Assembly: GCA_035610365.1 (NCBI GenBank)
Contig: CM069432.1
Location: forward strand, 6,014,001-6,078,000
Origin: Aquatica leii
Taxonomy: Eukaryota > Arthropoda > Insecta > Coleoptera > Lampyridae
Direction: 5' to 3'
DNA length: 64,000 bases
The notes below the pieces were generated by a model that was not told the DNA's origin, searched no databases, and saw nothing but the letters and a program-made list of their open reading frames with translations. Position 1 is the first letter of the stretch, and every line of letters starts with the position of its first letter. Positions 22,480-33,830 of the stretch are shown one piece after another. Position numbers and translations under genes: made by a program.

Positions 22480-23640
22480 AATTAGACGACATACATATGT
22501 AGTATCATCTGACATTGCTAAAATGTATAGGCAAATTTTGATTGACGTGGGGGATAAACCTTTGCAGAAAATTGTGTGGAGAGAAGCTTCTGACCAACCC
22601 ATTAAAATTTTTAATCTAAATACTTATGGCACATCCCATACTTGGCAATGAGATGTCTAAAGCAACTTGCTTTGTAAAATAAGTCAAACTATGCTTTAAT
22701 AATGCAACGCGACTTTTACGTCGATGATCTAATAACGGATTTTTCAGATGAATCAAAGGCGATTGAAGTATGCAAAGAGATATCTACAATTTTGCAAACC
22801 GGTCAGTTCACATTAAAAAAATAGCATTCCAATAGTAAATTTATTCTAGATTCGTTACAAGACTATAACGACCCAAACAGTGTTATCTTAATTGGCGACA
22901 AAACCATTAAAACTCTTGTTGTGTGGAATAGCAAATATGATACACTTATGTATAAAGTTCCTGACTTCTCTGGTTATGAAATAACAAAAAGAAGCATTTT
23001 GTCAAGTAGCTCAAAAATTTTTGATCCCTTAGATGTAATAGGTACTTGTATAATTCTGATAAAAATTATCCTTAAAAAATTGTGGATGTTGAAATTAGGA
23101 TGGGATGATCCAATACTTGAAGATATAGAAAGAAAATGATGTGCATTTACAAGAAAATTAGTTCTTTTAAATCAAGTGTCTATTGAGCGACACGCAATTC
23201 TTTCTAACAGTTTTTTTGTGGAATTTCATGCGTTCTGTGACGCCTCAGAAGCTGCATACGCTGCTTGTCTGTACTTGCAAATCGTAGATCTTACTAATAA
23301 AATCAAATTTTGTTTATTATGCGCCAAAACAAAGGTAGCGCTAATAAAATTCTTAACTATTACTCGTCTCGAGCTTTGCAGTGCCTTGCTGCTTGCAAAG
23401 TTAGTAGAAAAGGTGTCTTTTAGCCTTACTTTTCAATTTACATTGTATTGTTGGACAGACTCACAAATAGTTCTTGCGTGGTTACATTCTACGCCAAATA
23501 GGTTGCAAACTTTTGTGGCTGATTGAGTCTCACAAATCCAATCTCTCACTTCTATAAAAAAAAAAACTGGAGACATGTAGCCGGTAATGACGCATCACTT
23601 GTTAAACCGGCTGAAGTCGTCAATACCCGGTAATTATTAA
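22480..23640 (+). pseudogene. BEL/Pao A reverse transcriptase and RNase H
   Basis: RT remnants around 22,500-22,740 (the reading YVDDL is visible near 22,720). Then SSSSKIFDPLDVIGTCII (22,990-23,060), the BEL-specific connection. Then FHAFCDASEAAYAACLYLQ and LELCSALLLAKLVEKV, and CWTDSQIVLAWLHSTP, the RNase H region. Confidence 0.9.
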
Positions 23641-24699
23641 GGGACGTATTTAGGAATATTTTCAATGTAAAATATCACTCCGCAATAATATACCATTCTT
23701 ATGAGTTGAATTTAAGACCGGCCCTAAACTGTCTTACTTACTTAGAACTGAGGTAAAGTCAGCTAGGAAACATGCATTTTTCTAAGAACCCGAGCCTGAG
23801 GCGATATCAAAAGCTTCGGTGTTCTACTATACATATTCCTTTTTTTGGCACATACAACGCTTCTATGAAAAAACTAAATTTGTGAGAAAATAGCACTTAT
23901 ACCTCGTTGCCATTTCTACTGTTCAATTTGCGTGCGTTAAATACAAGCAATTTTAGTTAACCTTGAATCATTTACTATTTTAATTTTTTTAATACATTAA
24001 CTTTAAGTTAAAGTTAATATGAATGAATTAGATCAGTTTTAAAAAGATCAGTTATTTACAAAACCAAAAGTCAATTACAGAAATGAAGATAACTGTGATA
24101 AAATGTTTTTGCTTATAATTACTTTTAAATCTAAAATAGATTATTCTTGTAATAATTGATTGTTTTTGTAATAATTATAGTGTTATTTATTATAATATAA
24201 GCACAAAGTGTTTATAATTAAATTTTTAACAAGGTAGTGACACTGGGCAAATAGATCGTTTTTATAAGACTATAATATAATAAAAAATTTAAGTATAAAT
24301 AAATCTTATAAAAAATGTATTAACATAAACATAACGTACAAATATCGGGCATGTGCGAAAGAAACATCTTGGCATTTTGCAACTATCGATGAATGTCAAG
24401 ATAATTATTCTCTTCTGAATTATCATGCAGTTCAAAAAATTTATCGCTGAATGATTTTGTTTTCAAATTTTATAATTAGGGTGCACGGAATATTCTTACA
24501 AGTCTTCTAAATTATGCCATGATAATTCATTATCTTGTATGGTAATATTTTTACAAAAATGAGTTTGACCTGTGCAAAAATGAACTTGATCAAACACAAT
24601 GTACAACGTTGCCTAATCGCAAATTGTATTCCGTTAATTGGTAAAAAATCATTTCAATCTCAATCTTTTTTAATTTTTGACGTTATTTGTCAACAACTA

Positions 24700-24830
24700 T
24701 ATATAATTTACATAATAGTTTGAAACAAGTTTGTGAGTTCATTTGCTTTTAGATGACTGATGATGACAATTTATATTGTTGAAACTAGTTTCGTTTATAA
24801 TAAATAAATAACAACTGCAATATCTTTTAT
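24700..24830 (+). mobile_element. Penelope-type 3' end, no coding part
   Basis: A hammerhead-like motif at 24,757-24,786 followed by AATAAATAAATAAC-type A-rich sequence, the layout of Penelope-like 3' ends elsewhere in the window. No GIY-YIG coding sequence is recognisable upstream. Confidence 0.45.
24757..24786 (+). ncRNA. hammerhead-like motif
   Basis: CTGATGA, TG, then ACAAT paired with ATTGT around a TTAT loop, then T and GAAAC. The conserved bases of both core strands are intact. Stems I and III are not evident. Confidence 0.45.
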
Positions 24831-25739
24831 AGATGAACTTATATTAAAAAATTAAACTTTAAAATCTAAAAAAGTTAAAAAATTTTGCATTAACAAATAA
24901 AAAAAAACATTTTTAAAAAAATGTATCCATGAGACTAAATAAATAAAACAGAATACAGAAAAACAAACTTCAGAAAAAACATTGTAGTCAATTTTGAAGA
25001 AAAAAAAACACTATACAAAACTATCATTTCTAGAAAAAAATAAACATGGAAAAGTCTAGACAGTACCCTTTAAAAACCAAATTTTCAATCTACATTACTG
25101 CAATTACTCAAGATGTCTTAATAAGTATAAGAAAGCTTGGGGTTTGGTTTGCTGTTCGCCATTTTTATTTAACCACCAGTTGTTTACTTTAATTTCATAC
25201 GTTGAAGTTTAATTTTTATTGTGTATGTTTGTTTTGTAGTACAGTATGTTGCCTAACTTGAGAAATTAGTATATTCTTTATAATTGACTTGTTAATTGCT
25301 CTTACTATGATATTGCCTTTATGAATTTTGTTGACTTTATTCTTTACTGGCGTTGATTCCAAAATAAATTTTCTTCTTGTTAGCTTATACATATGTGTTT
25401 CATTTGTATTTATTTACTTGTGTATAGGTATAAAAAAGGATCTGTAGTTACTTTCGTACTGGTGTTTTTTTTAATCGGTGATATTCTGCATATTGAAGAT
25501 GATTTTTACTGATTGCTTTATCCACGCCACTCGACGATACTAGAGGTGCCATTGCCTTTATTGTTTTGTACATTAAGTTTGAGAGTAATTGAAGTACTTT
25601 AGCCAGGTGACACACGATGTAGTCCAACCTATGCACAACACTCGCACATGAATCATTGTAAAGACAGCACTAGAATTAATGCCATTGTGAGATTTATGTT
25701 CTAGACCTAGTCGCAGCTAGAATATCTGCAGTGCAAAAT
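24831..25739. other. no gene recognised, AT-rich
   Basis: About 0.9 kb. Short open frames are present but none carries a recognisable motif. Confidence 0.5.
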
Positions 25740-26930
25740 GCATTAGAACGAAGTTTATCATAGCATCTTGTTACCTTCCCCACGACAAAACAGGAGTACC
25801 GCCGCCGGAGAAAATCCAACTACTGATTAACAGTGGGGCCAACAAATTTCTGATCTCTGGATACGATGCCAATGCACACCACACCTTGTGTGTGAGCACG
25901 AGCACAAATCCAAACGGTGAGAAATTTTCAGAATTTATTCTAAAATCTATTTTAAATATAATAAATAACGGAAATGCGCCTACGTTTATAACCGTAGTCC
26001 AAAGGTAAACAAAGTGATATAAAAATATGGCATATATCAGATAAACTTTCCTTATCTGATCATAGATATATTTATTCAACATAAAATCATATGAGAAACT
26101 CGTAATTGAGTACAGAAACCCAAGAAAAATTGTTCTTTAACCGGTCAAATCAGAGACTGTCTTTCAGTTGCAAGATCAACGCATGAACTAGAACTAATGA
26201 CGGGCAGTGTTGTTAAATTAATAAAATTTGAACTTGCAGCAAGCTGCCTAAAAACTCTCAAACGAATTCTAAAAAAGGATACTTAGCGGAACAAAAAGTT
26301 TGACAAAGCAAGGGCACGCACAACAAAACCATTCAACACTACCAAAAAACAAAGATTAAGATGAATACAGAACCAGTTTCTCAACATACAACAATGCCAT
26401 TAAAAAAGCAAAAACAAACTCATGGAGAAAGTACTGTAACGACCTAGAAAATTAACCTACAAGTTTTCACCTTCAAAGAGCTCCGAGCAAGGACCGCGCA
26501 CTGGTTCTATGCTGACCAAAAGCAGAAAATTTACAGACTCGGTTGAAGGTACTCTTCAAAAACGGTTGCAAAAACAGTTCCCCGGTTCATCGTTAACTGA
26601 AGCTTCTAAACACCAGGACCTAAAGGTACCAAACAAACGGGCACCCAAAAATAACTAGGAATTAGAGAAAAAAATAATCAATTCTAAAAACCGAGCGCCC
26701 CACAAAGCAGGGTGCACTTTTAATATGGTGCCTCGTCATGGATGGCTTACTACAAGAACTAGAAGCCGGAGGCTTGTTTGCTTTTTGATTGTTAATTCTT
26801 GCAGCTGTCATTATAGCTGGCATGTTTTTTTATTTTACTTTTTATCACAATGTGAAACATTTTTGGTAAGAACAACAAATTTGCTTAGAAAGCCTGGACC
26901 GATTGGTATTCTTTTTTAATAATAATAATT
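25740..26930 (+). mobile_element. R1-like LINE, internally shortened
   Basis: Plus-strand non-LTR retrotransposon. Endonuclease: PPPEKIQLLINSGANKF, then ISGYDANAHHTLC (family: VGCDANAHHxLWG), then EFILKSILNIINNGNAPTF. Linker: NNAIKKAKTNSWRKYCNDLE. Near 26,705-26,790 is RT sequence (WCLVMDGLLQELEAGGLFAF), matching the stretch after the QGGVLSPLLW motif. About 1 kb of RT expected between linker and this motif is missing, so the copy has an internal deletion near 26,690 as well as stops. The end after 26,930 is not recognisable. Confidence 0.85.
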
Positions 26931-29519
26931 TACTTAGCTTTTTTAATTTCGCTTGCAAATTTATTTTATTATTTCTAAAAGTAAGTCTGAACAATTGTTG
27001 TAATGGCAGAAACATTTTTTTTAATAGATTTTTTAACCTATTTTATTTTGTGGCTTATTACGGTTATTTTATAAAAATATAAAAACGATTTAAATGAATA
27101 TACCCAAAGCTTAAAGATAATCTTATATGCACTTACAAATTTATTTATTTATTAGTATGTTATAGTTTTATAAATATACATATATACCAACATTAAAAAA
27201 AAAACATCTTTTAAAATTCAATATTTTAGTAGATATATATATCAATCTGTACATTTAAATATAATTTTTTAAAGGATTGTGCTTTACGCATACGGTCTAT
27301 GGTATTTTTGCGTGGGGTACATAATTGCGAACAAAAAAGTAAATACTTGATTTTTTATTAATGTAAAAAAATATTTAATTTTATATTTTATTTACATTTC
27401 GTAATATAAATTAGGTTGTGAGTAAAACGAAAAGTATAATAAGTAAGATAAACATTGTTACTTAATGAAATATTTTTTTAAATTTATTATTAAGCGTTAA
27501 GTTTTATAAAAATATAAAATACAACTGTTGATGTTTTAGTAGTTATATCGTATCAAAAACTGAATGAACACTTACTTTACTTATACGAATACTAATTAGA
27601 GTAACTCTTATTTGAATCCAGTTCATATATCCGATAATAAATTTACTTACTCAGTTCACAAAAATCCTAATCCTTAAAAATGCGGGGTATAGTAAAACAT
27701 TTGTACTATCTAAATTTGTGGTAACACTACATAGGATTAAAATTGAAATTGTTACGCTGGTTTTCTCGTAACAAAAGCTGAAAACAACGGCTAACTCAGT
27801 TGTTCCCGGAAAGTGAGTCGCAGGCTTCGTGATGCTAGATTACAAATTAAATCTGAAAAGGCGCCAAAATGATGAAGGACTAAATTAGGGAGATATCGTT
27901 TAACTCTACCCGCAGCTGGAAGCTGGAATAGAAGAAATAACACAACAGAAGTGATCACAAAATATATATTTATTTTATTACAGGACGTAGTAAAAGAGGA
28001 TAAAGATGGTACATCAGTATAGTTATATAAACGTTGCAAACAATATTACGGCCGATGTGTAAGTTACGCCCTTGACGGGGCAACACGTCGCACATCAAGG
28101 CGATCCAATCGGTCTAATTTTTACATTTAAAGAAGGAACGACTTTACCTAAAATTACAAAAATACGAAAAAAAAATCTAGAGAATCAAAGCGTACCAGAT
28201 AAGTATGTGACAAAAAATTTTTTAACATTAATTGTGATTACAACCTAGTATGTATGTATGGCCGTTCTAACAATCGACATGACCAACGAAGTAGTACTCA
28301 TATAAATAGAAAATGCAATACTTATAGTTGTGTATTATCCAGTAGGGAATTAGCTAATTCCGTACCAGTATGAACTACAACGTAATATGAAATCTGACAC
28401 AAAAACGTACATACGGCGTTATCAGAAGTAAATGGTGTCTTTACTTCATACAAAAATTAACATACAAGAATGCGCCGAGCTTCCCTCTAATTAACTTCGC
28501 ACTTGCGTAAATATTTCTTCTATAAGATTGTATTTAACTCCTTTGAACTTCAGCAACGTGACGTCATGGACACTTTCCAATTACAACAGGTGTTTTATGA
28601 GGTCCACAGATAAGGGTAGAGAGGTAGAAATCGGCTAAAGAATCAATTTAAACTCTCAATACAAAAAAAGTTACATAATCACATACCCCAAATAAGCTTT
28701 CACTCAGACACAAAAACCATTTGCATATTCACGTGGAATCGTGTGAAACAACGTAATGATGAAAGCCTGGTTAAGGCCAGACACCCCCAATCGCGTTTTT
28801 ACAAATTTGACAATCGACCACGAGAAGTTGGCGTGTCGAGGACAAATTTTATACTCAAAAAATTTAAACTTTTTAACATAACAAAATAGTGATTTGTAAA
28901 CTAGAGTAAGTGAGATAATATTATATAAGAACACTTGTGTGTTTTTTATAGCGACACGACGTTTGGATCTTAAGTGCCCAATTAAGTTACTGCATTTATT
29001 TAAAAAAAAATAATATAAATATAATCCAGCTAAGACAATAAAGCAAGTACAAGTACAATGTAGAATTGCCATTGCTTTTATCGTTCTCAGCAACTTTCGT
29101 AATCCTATGAACGTCTAACTAGTTCTAGCCTATATATTAAAATATTACAAATTTGTATAATTATATATCTCTTATATATTTCCTCTATAATTTCATTTCC
29201 GCTAGAAATTTGAAAACACGCATAACATGTATTTAGATTTATGTGAGAGACACATTTTAAAGATAGTAGATTGTCGGATATACCGGAAATTGATGTTAAT
29301 TACGATATTTGAAATGCGGCACCTTGTGTATTATTACATTTATAAATTTCTCGTTGAATTAACGTCTATTCGAAAAACGTCCAACATAGATACGTGACGC
29401 CAACAAGGGATTTTGATGACATTCGCCAAGAACCGGTGTCATATCGACCAATTTGTCTTGACTATACGACATACTCAACAAACAATAAGAAACGTGATTA
29501 GGAATACAACAGAAACAAT
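26931..29519. other. no gene recognised, AT-rich
   Basis: About 2.6 kb. Open frames such as 28,704-29,093 on the minus strand are Phe/Leu/Ile-rich and without motifs; I regard them as AT-rich chance frames. Confidence 0.5.
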
Positions 29520-29638
29520 CAGAACAAGCGCATATTGCATCATCTTTTTCTTAATAAAATGGCACATCAAAACACAAATCAGAACAAATGAACACTGCAT
29601 CAACTTTTTTTTACTAATATGGTATCTGAAAACAAGCG
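29520..29638. repeat. two-unit tandem repeat, ~60 bp
   Basis: Two adjacent units starting CAGAACAAGCGCATATTGCA and CAGAACAAATGAACACTGCA, each continuing TCATCTTTTTCTTAATAAAA-like and a C-A-T-C-(A/T)-(A/G)-AAACA end. Identity is moderate. Confidence 0.5.
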
Positions 29639-30049
29639 ATAATCGCTTAACAATACGCACAGACAACTTGCTTTTTTGTTAAAAATGTGAAAATTGTCAA
29701 TACTAATAAAAATTACCAAAAGATTTGAAAAACTAGCAAGAGTAAACAAAAATGGTTATGATGAAATCAAAAGAAAATAAAATTTTCCATTGGATGGTGT
29801 AAAAAAGTAACTAGCCGTTTGTTTGTTTCGTTTCTCGCTATTCTTCTTAAACTATTCGACGGATTTTTATGAGTGATAGCTTTTTATGGCTCCAAAGAGG
29901 GTCGTACTTCATGCGTCCACGTCGCGGAACTGGAAACGTGAGCAACCTAGTGAAAGCTTGTGGTAATCAATTCTTAGAGAAAACTAAGTCACGGCGAAAC
30001 TGAAAAGGGCGGTTTCCATATTGGACGGTTTCTTGGTTTTTGTCTGTTC

Positions 30050-31404
30050 TTCAAGTTGAAGCGGCAGTTAATAATGAGAAAAGCAACGGATAACCACCTC
30101 AGTATTTTTAATCCCCAGGAAAATCTTTTACATGATTGAGAAAACCAAAAATTGGTCCTCGGTGACCGGCAGCTTTTAAATGGGCAGAGCCACGTAAAAT
30201 ATAAGAAGTCTATTTTCTAGCGGTAAAACACACAACACTATTAGAGAAATAGGAAGATTAAAAATAGACATACTTGGTATAAGTGAAATGCGATGGCTCA
30301 ATACTGGACATTGTGTGATGAATCATCATCATGTTTATTATTCTGGTAACGATGATCACAATCATTCAAAGAGTGTTGGTATTATCATCACCGAAGAATT
30401 CAAAAAATGTATGAAAAGCTAATTACCAAAGTTATTCTGATCCAGCTCAATACAAAACCGTTTCCACTAAACATCATCCAAACCTATGCGCCAACCTGCG
30501 ACGCCACAGACGACGACATTGAGTTATTCTACTCAGACATAAACAAACCCAAGGAATACGAACAATCATCAGAAATCACAATTATTATAGGTGATTTTAA
30601 TGCAAAAGTAGGATGCGGTAGAAGATCAAATCTAGTGGGTGAGTTGGTTTGGGAAATGGGAAATGGGAAATGGAGAGGAGGATTTTGTGATTATAAATAC
30701 GTACTTCAAATTGCCACCTCAACGTCTATATACATAGACATTCAATTTAAGCAATAAGGTAAGGAACCAAACTGATTACGATTTCGAAATTGTATAAAGA
30801 GCGCAAAAACATATCCCGGTGCGGATGTCTACTCCGACCATAACTTACTATCGGCATCTATTAACTTCAAGTTCAAACAATGTAAAAAAAACTAACATTG
30901 ACATTAGGAAGCTGCGTAACCCTACCTCTTACAATGAAGTACCGTCAGCGCTTATTTCGAAGTTACAGAATTCAAATGGTTATGTTGACACAAATGTCGA
31001 AAAATAGTAAAAAATATCGGTTGAGACAAATATCGCACACTGCAAAAAACAATTTGTAACCAAATAAGACAAGCAAAGGAGCAATGGTTGACAACGTAGT
31101 GCAGAGAAATAGAGGAGTCAGAACAAAAACATGATTCTTTCAACTTATACAAAGAAGTAAAGCAGGCAGCAGGTGTACACAGGTTTAAAGGCACGGGCAT
31201 TCTAAATACTATAGTGCAACTACTAACGTCAATTGAACAAAAAATAAAAGAATGGCATAGTTATATGCAAACACTTTTTGATGATCAAAGTGCTAATCAT
31301 AACATCAATAGTAATAACGGTTCAGATATCACAAGGGATGAAATAGTAAAGGCATTGGAATTAGCGAAAACTGCAAAAGCTCCCGGTCCAGATGAAATAT
31401 ACGT
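30050..31404 (+). mobile_element. RTE-like LINE, endonuclease to RT start
   Basis: Plus-strand non-LTR element of the same broad type as 1-625. Endonuclease motifs: KIDILGISEMRWLNTGHC, then IIQTYAPTCDATDDDIE and IIIGDFNAKVGCGRRS; further on YSDHNLLSASINFKFK. Then EWHSYMQTLFDDQ and ITRDEIVKALELAKTAKAPG followed by PDEIY, the opening of the RT domain. The sequence stops abruptly at about 31,404, two residues after PDE, where an unrelated minus-strand element begins. Several stops and frame changes lie between these motifs. Confidence 0.88.
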
Positions 31405-32670
31405 CGGAGTATCTGGCTTCTTGTTTTGTGTGATTTAATCCTGCAGGCAAGTTATTACCTCGTTTGGTCTCTAAGCAATGTATTCCCAGATTGTGAATCC
31501 ACAACTGACGCAAATAGTATTCGTCCCCAATATTCGTCACAGGGACAGGCAAATTTTTCTGATAATCGAAGCAAATTGATAGGATGGATGGAACATTAGC
31601 TCTTGTTACTTCCGTATTGACGGTTTTTGTAGGTGTCTCATTATTTGTCACTTCGGCTTGTTGTAAACGTGTCACGAACATAGTACATTCTTTACAGATG
31701 CCTTTTCTTGGGAATCCAAATGATATGTTGTATTCTTCTGTAAAAACTCTTCTAAACATCTCATATGATACTGTTTCATCTTGATTCTTTTGTAAAAAAT
31801 GTCGGTGAAGCTTTGCGACTTATAAATGGGAATCCAGATACTTGCGAAATTTGTTATCAGATCTGCTATAATGAGATTCTCGAGCAGGCAGTTCTTCTAT
31901 AAATCTTCTAACTGAGACTAGAGTATCTGTTTTTGTTTTAGTTGGCCTGGTGTGATGAAGACCTCTTGAATCCTTAGGCTCTGCATTGTTTTTCTGAATT
32001 TTTCGACGGAGTTTGGAGCATTTTATTCAATGCACTGCTAAAAACGCCGACTGACATAGTGTTATTAGTTTTCCGCTAATCTTTACTTGATATACATATC
32101 TTTGACTCCTAACTCGTGGCCTGACAGATTTTTTTTATCTGTGTCGTTTAACATCCGTCGGGCGCACACAACCTCCAAAGTATAAATTTTCTTGTGTAGC
32201 AGAGGATAATAAACTGTGATAACCTTTAAAAATGTTCGTTTGTTCCTCCACGCTTAATTTTGATAAGCATTTACAGCGACAGTTCGTTATAGTTCTTCTC
32301 TGGTGCTTCCTAGAATACGATTCCTTCCTTTTTATAGTTCTTTTCCATGCATCCTTGTCAGTCTTCCTCTTCTTGCCCTTCTTTAGTTCGGGTTGCTGTG
32401 GTTCGTTTATGTGGACTTCATTCACCACGTTTGGATGATTGGTCTGTATATTGCTTCTTGTTAAGGATTCAGACATACCTAACTATATTATGTTGTAGAC
32501 CATGTCCCGTAGTGGAACAGGAACCCGAAGTTTTACTTTTCTTTGAAGTTTTTTGGGTAATCTTGCTTGTTGTCGGAGCAAGGTCATCAGCTTCGGAACT
32601 ATCTTCACTTTCGCTATTCGGTTCATATTCACTGCATGATGCTGAATAATCCGACAATTCAGTATCATCT
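31405..32670 (-). pseudogene. orphan transposase-like protein, insect repeat family
   Basis: Minus-strand remnant of a family I recall as multi-copy in insects but cannot name. Order: acidic N-terminus (EYEPNSESEDSSEADDLAPT) after a possible acceptor TTTTATTTTAG at 32,670; basic stretch KKGKKRKTDKDAWKRTIKRK; Cys motif CRCKCLSKLSVEEQTNIFKG; GGCVRPTDVKRHR (32,135). In other frames, FIEELPARESHYSRSDNKF near 31,850-31,900; then FRRVFTEEYNISFGFPRKG and CKECTMF; then ICFDYQKNLPVPV and YYLRQLWIHNLGIHCLE. The C-terminus is lost at 31,404, where LINE sequence abuts. A DDE-type transposase is possible but not shown. Confidence 0.6.
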
Positions 32671-32756
32671 AAAATAAAACGAAGATTGATTTATATCAGC
32701 ATTGCAGAACTTTCCCTTGCAATCCCATTTACACCGTGTTTAGTTTGAATTTGTCG

Positions 32757-32786
32757 AATATACACCGTGTATTTATGGTGTATATT
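32757..32786. repeat. perfect 10-bp inverted repeat
   Basis: AATATACACC, 10-nt spacer, GGTGTATATT. A further ACACCGTGT lies at 32,731. It is upstream (on the minus strand) of the orphan protein and could be a subterminal binding site or chance. Confidence 0.4.
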
Positions 32787-33014
32787 AATGTGATCGCTAA
32801 AGCTGTGAGGTTAAGATGCAGTCAATGTAAGGTACGAATAGTACAAAATAAATCATATATCTATTGTACAAACGGTTACTAGTATGTCACAAAGTAACAA
32901 AAGCTATTTTATTCTATTTTCCTTATCTGCCGTAGTTACGTTTTTTATCACAGTCACAAATAAATTAGGATCAACACAGCTTAATTTGCTCGCATATAAC
33001 CTAATGTAAATAAC

Positions 33015-33245
33015 GTGGACTAAGACACATGTTGCATTGCATCTGTCAAGATGATAACTTAGTTACTTTTTGCATTGAACTCAAGGTAAACTCCAATTGA
33101 GTTAAATGTAATCTAAGGCACTTAGGCACATATTTCTGCCACTCTGCAAATACCACTTAAAAGCTTACGTGAAACACTCTTAGATGGCGTCAGAAGGTCA
33201 ATTTCAATAAAAATGTGACTTAGGCACTTCTTGCATTGACCCCTT
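33015..33245. repeat. three degenerate copies of a TTGCATTGA motif
   Basis: ACTAAGACACATGTTGCATT (33,019), ACTTAGTTACTTTTTGCATT (33,057) and ACTTAGGCACTTCTTGCATT (33,218) are variants of one ~25-bp string. A related GGCACTTAGGCAC lies at 33,117. Confidence 0.4.
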
Positions 33246-33289
33246 CAAATATTCAATATATTTAACCACATCACTATCTTCAAACTGTT

Positions 33290-33830
33290 TTCATTCTTTG
33301 GGAAGCGCACAAATTTTACACACTGTACCATTAGCAGTCTGCACTGCCACAACACGGGTAACGCCGTCATCTCCTAGATGCAGTTGAGTGATTCGTACAA
33401 GCAGCCACTTTAAAGGAGGCAGATTGAATTCGCGGATTAGAACTATAGAGCCCAATTCCAAAGTATTTTTGTAGTAAATTTTCTATTTGGAGCGAACTTG
33501 AAGTTCATAGATGTATTTCTTACTCCAACGCTTTCAAAAGTGTTGTTGGAGTTTTGGAATATGCTGGTATTTGCTCAGCCTGTTGTTAGTCGTGTTCATA
33601 AGATTGTGCTCAGGCAAAGCAGTAAGCTTTCTTCCAAAAAGAAAATGTGCTGGAGTTAATAGATCGAGGTCGTTAGGATCAGTAGTAAAGGAGGATAAAG
33701 GACGGGAATTTAATACAGCCTCAATTTTTGTAAGCAACGTGTTAGTACCCTTCAAATGTCAAAAACGTGTTCGCAGCAATTCGTGTTAAATGATGTTTTA
33801 AAGATTTCACACCCGCTTCCCACTGTCCTC
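33290..33830 (-). pseudogene. BEL/Pao B integrase C-terminal region
   Basis: KIEAVLNSRPLSSFTTDPND then LDLLTPAHFLFGRKLTALPE, the characteristic BEL/Pao end of integrase. The following LPPLKWLLVRI and VAVQTANGTVCK lie in 33,290-33,430. Confidence 0.9.

Larger units (their letters stand above)
20650..23650 (+). mobile_element. BEL/Pao LTR retroelement fossil A
   Basis: Plus-strand BEL/Pao element. Parts in order: gag-like region (20,680-21,200), Cys-rich and protease-like region (21,340-22,240), reverse transcriptase (22,480-23,110), RNase H-like region (23,170-23,640). No integrase and no LTRs were recognised. It is broken in many places (of the order of ten) and is old by its decay. Confidence 0.9.

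Noticed and set aside
28704-29093. 129-codon minus-strand open frame
   Set aside because: Phe/Ile/Tyr-rich with no domain or repeats; the composition fits AT-rich noncoding DNA.
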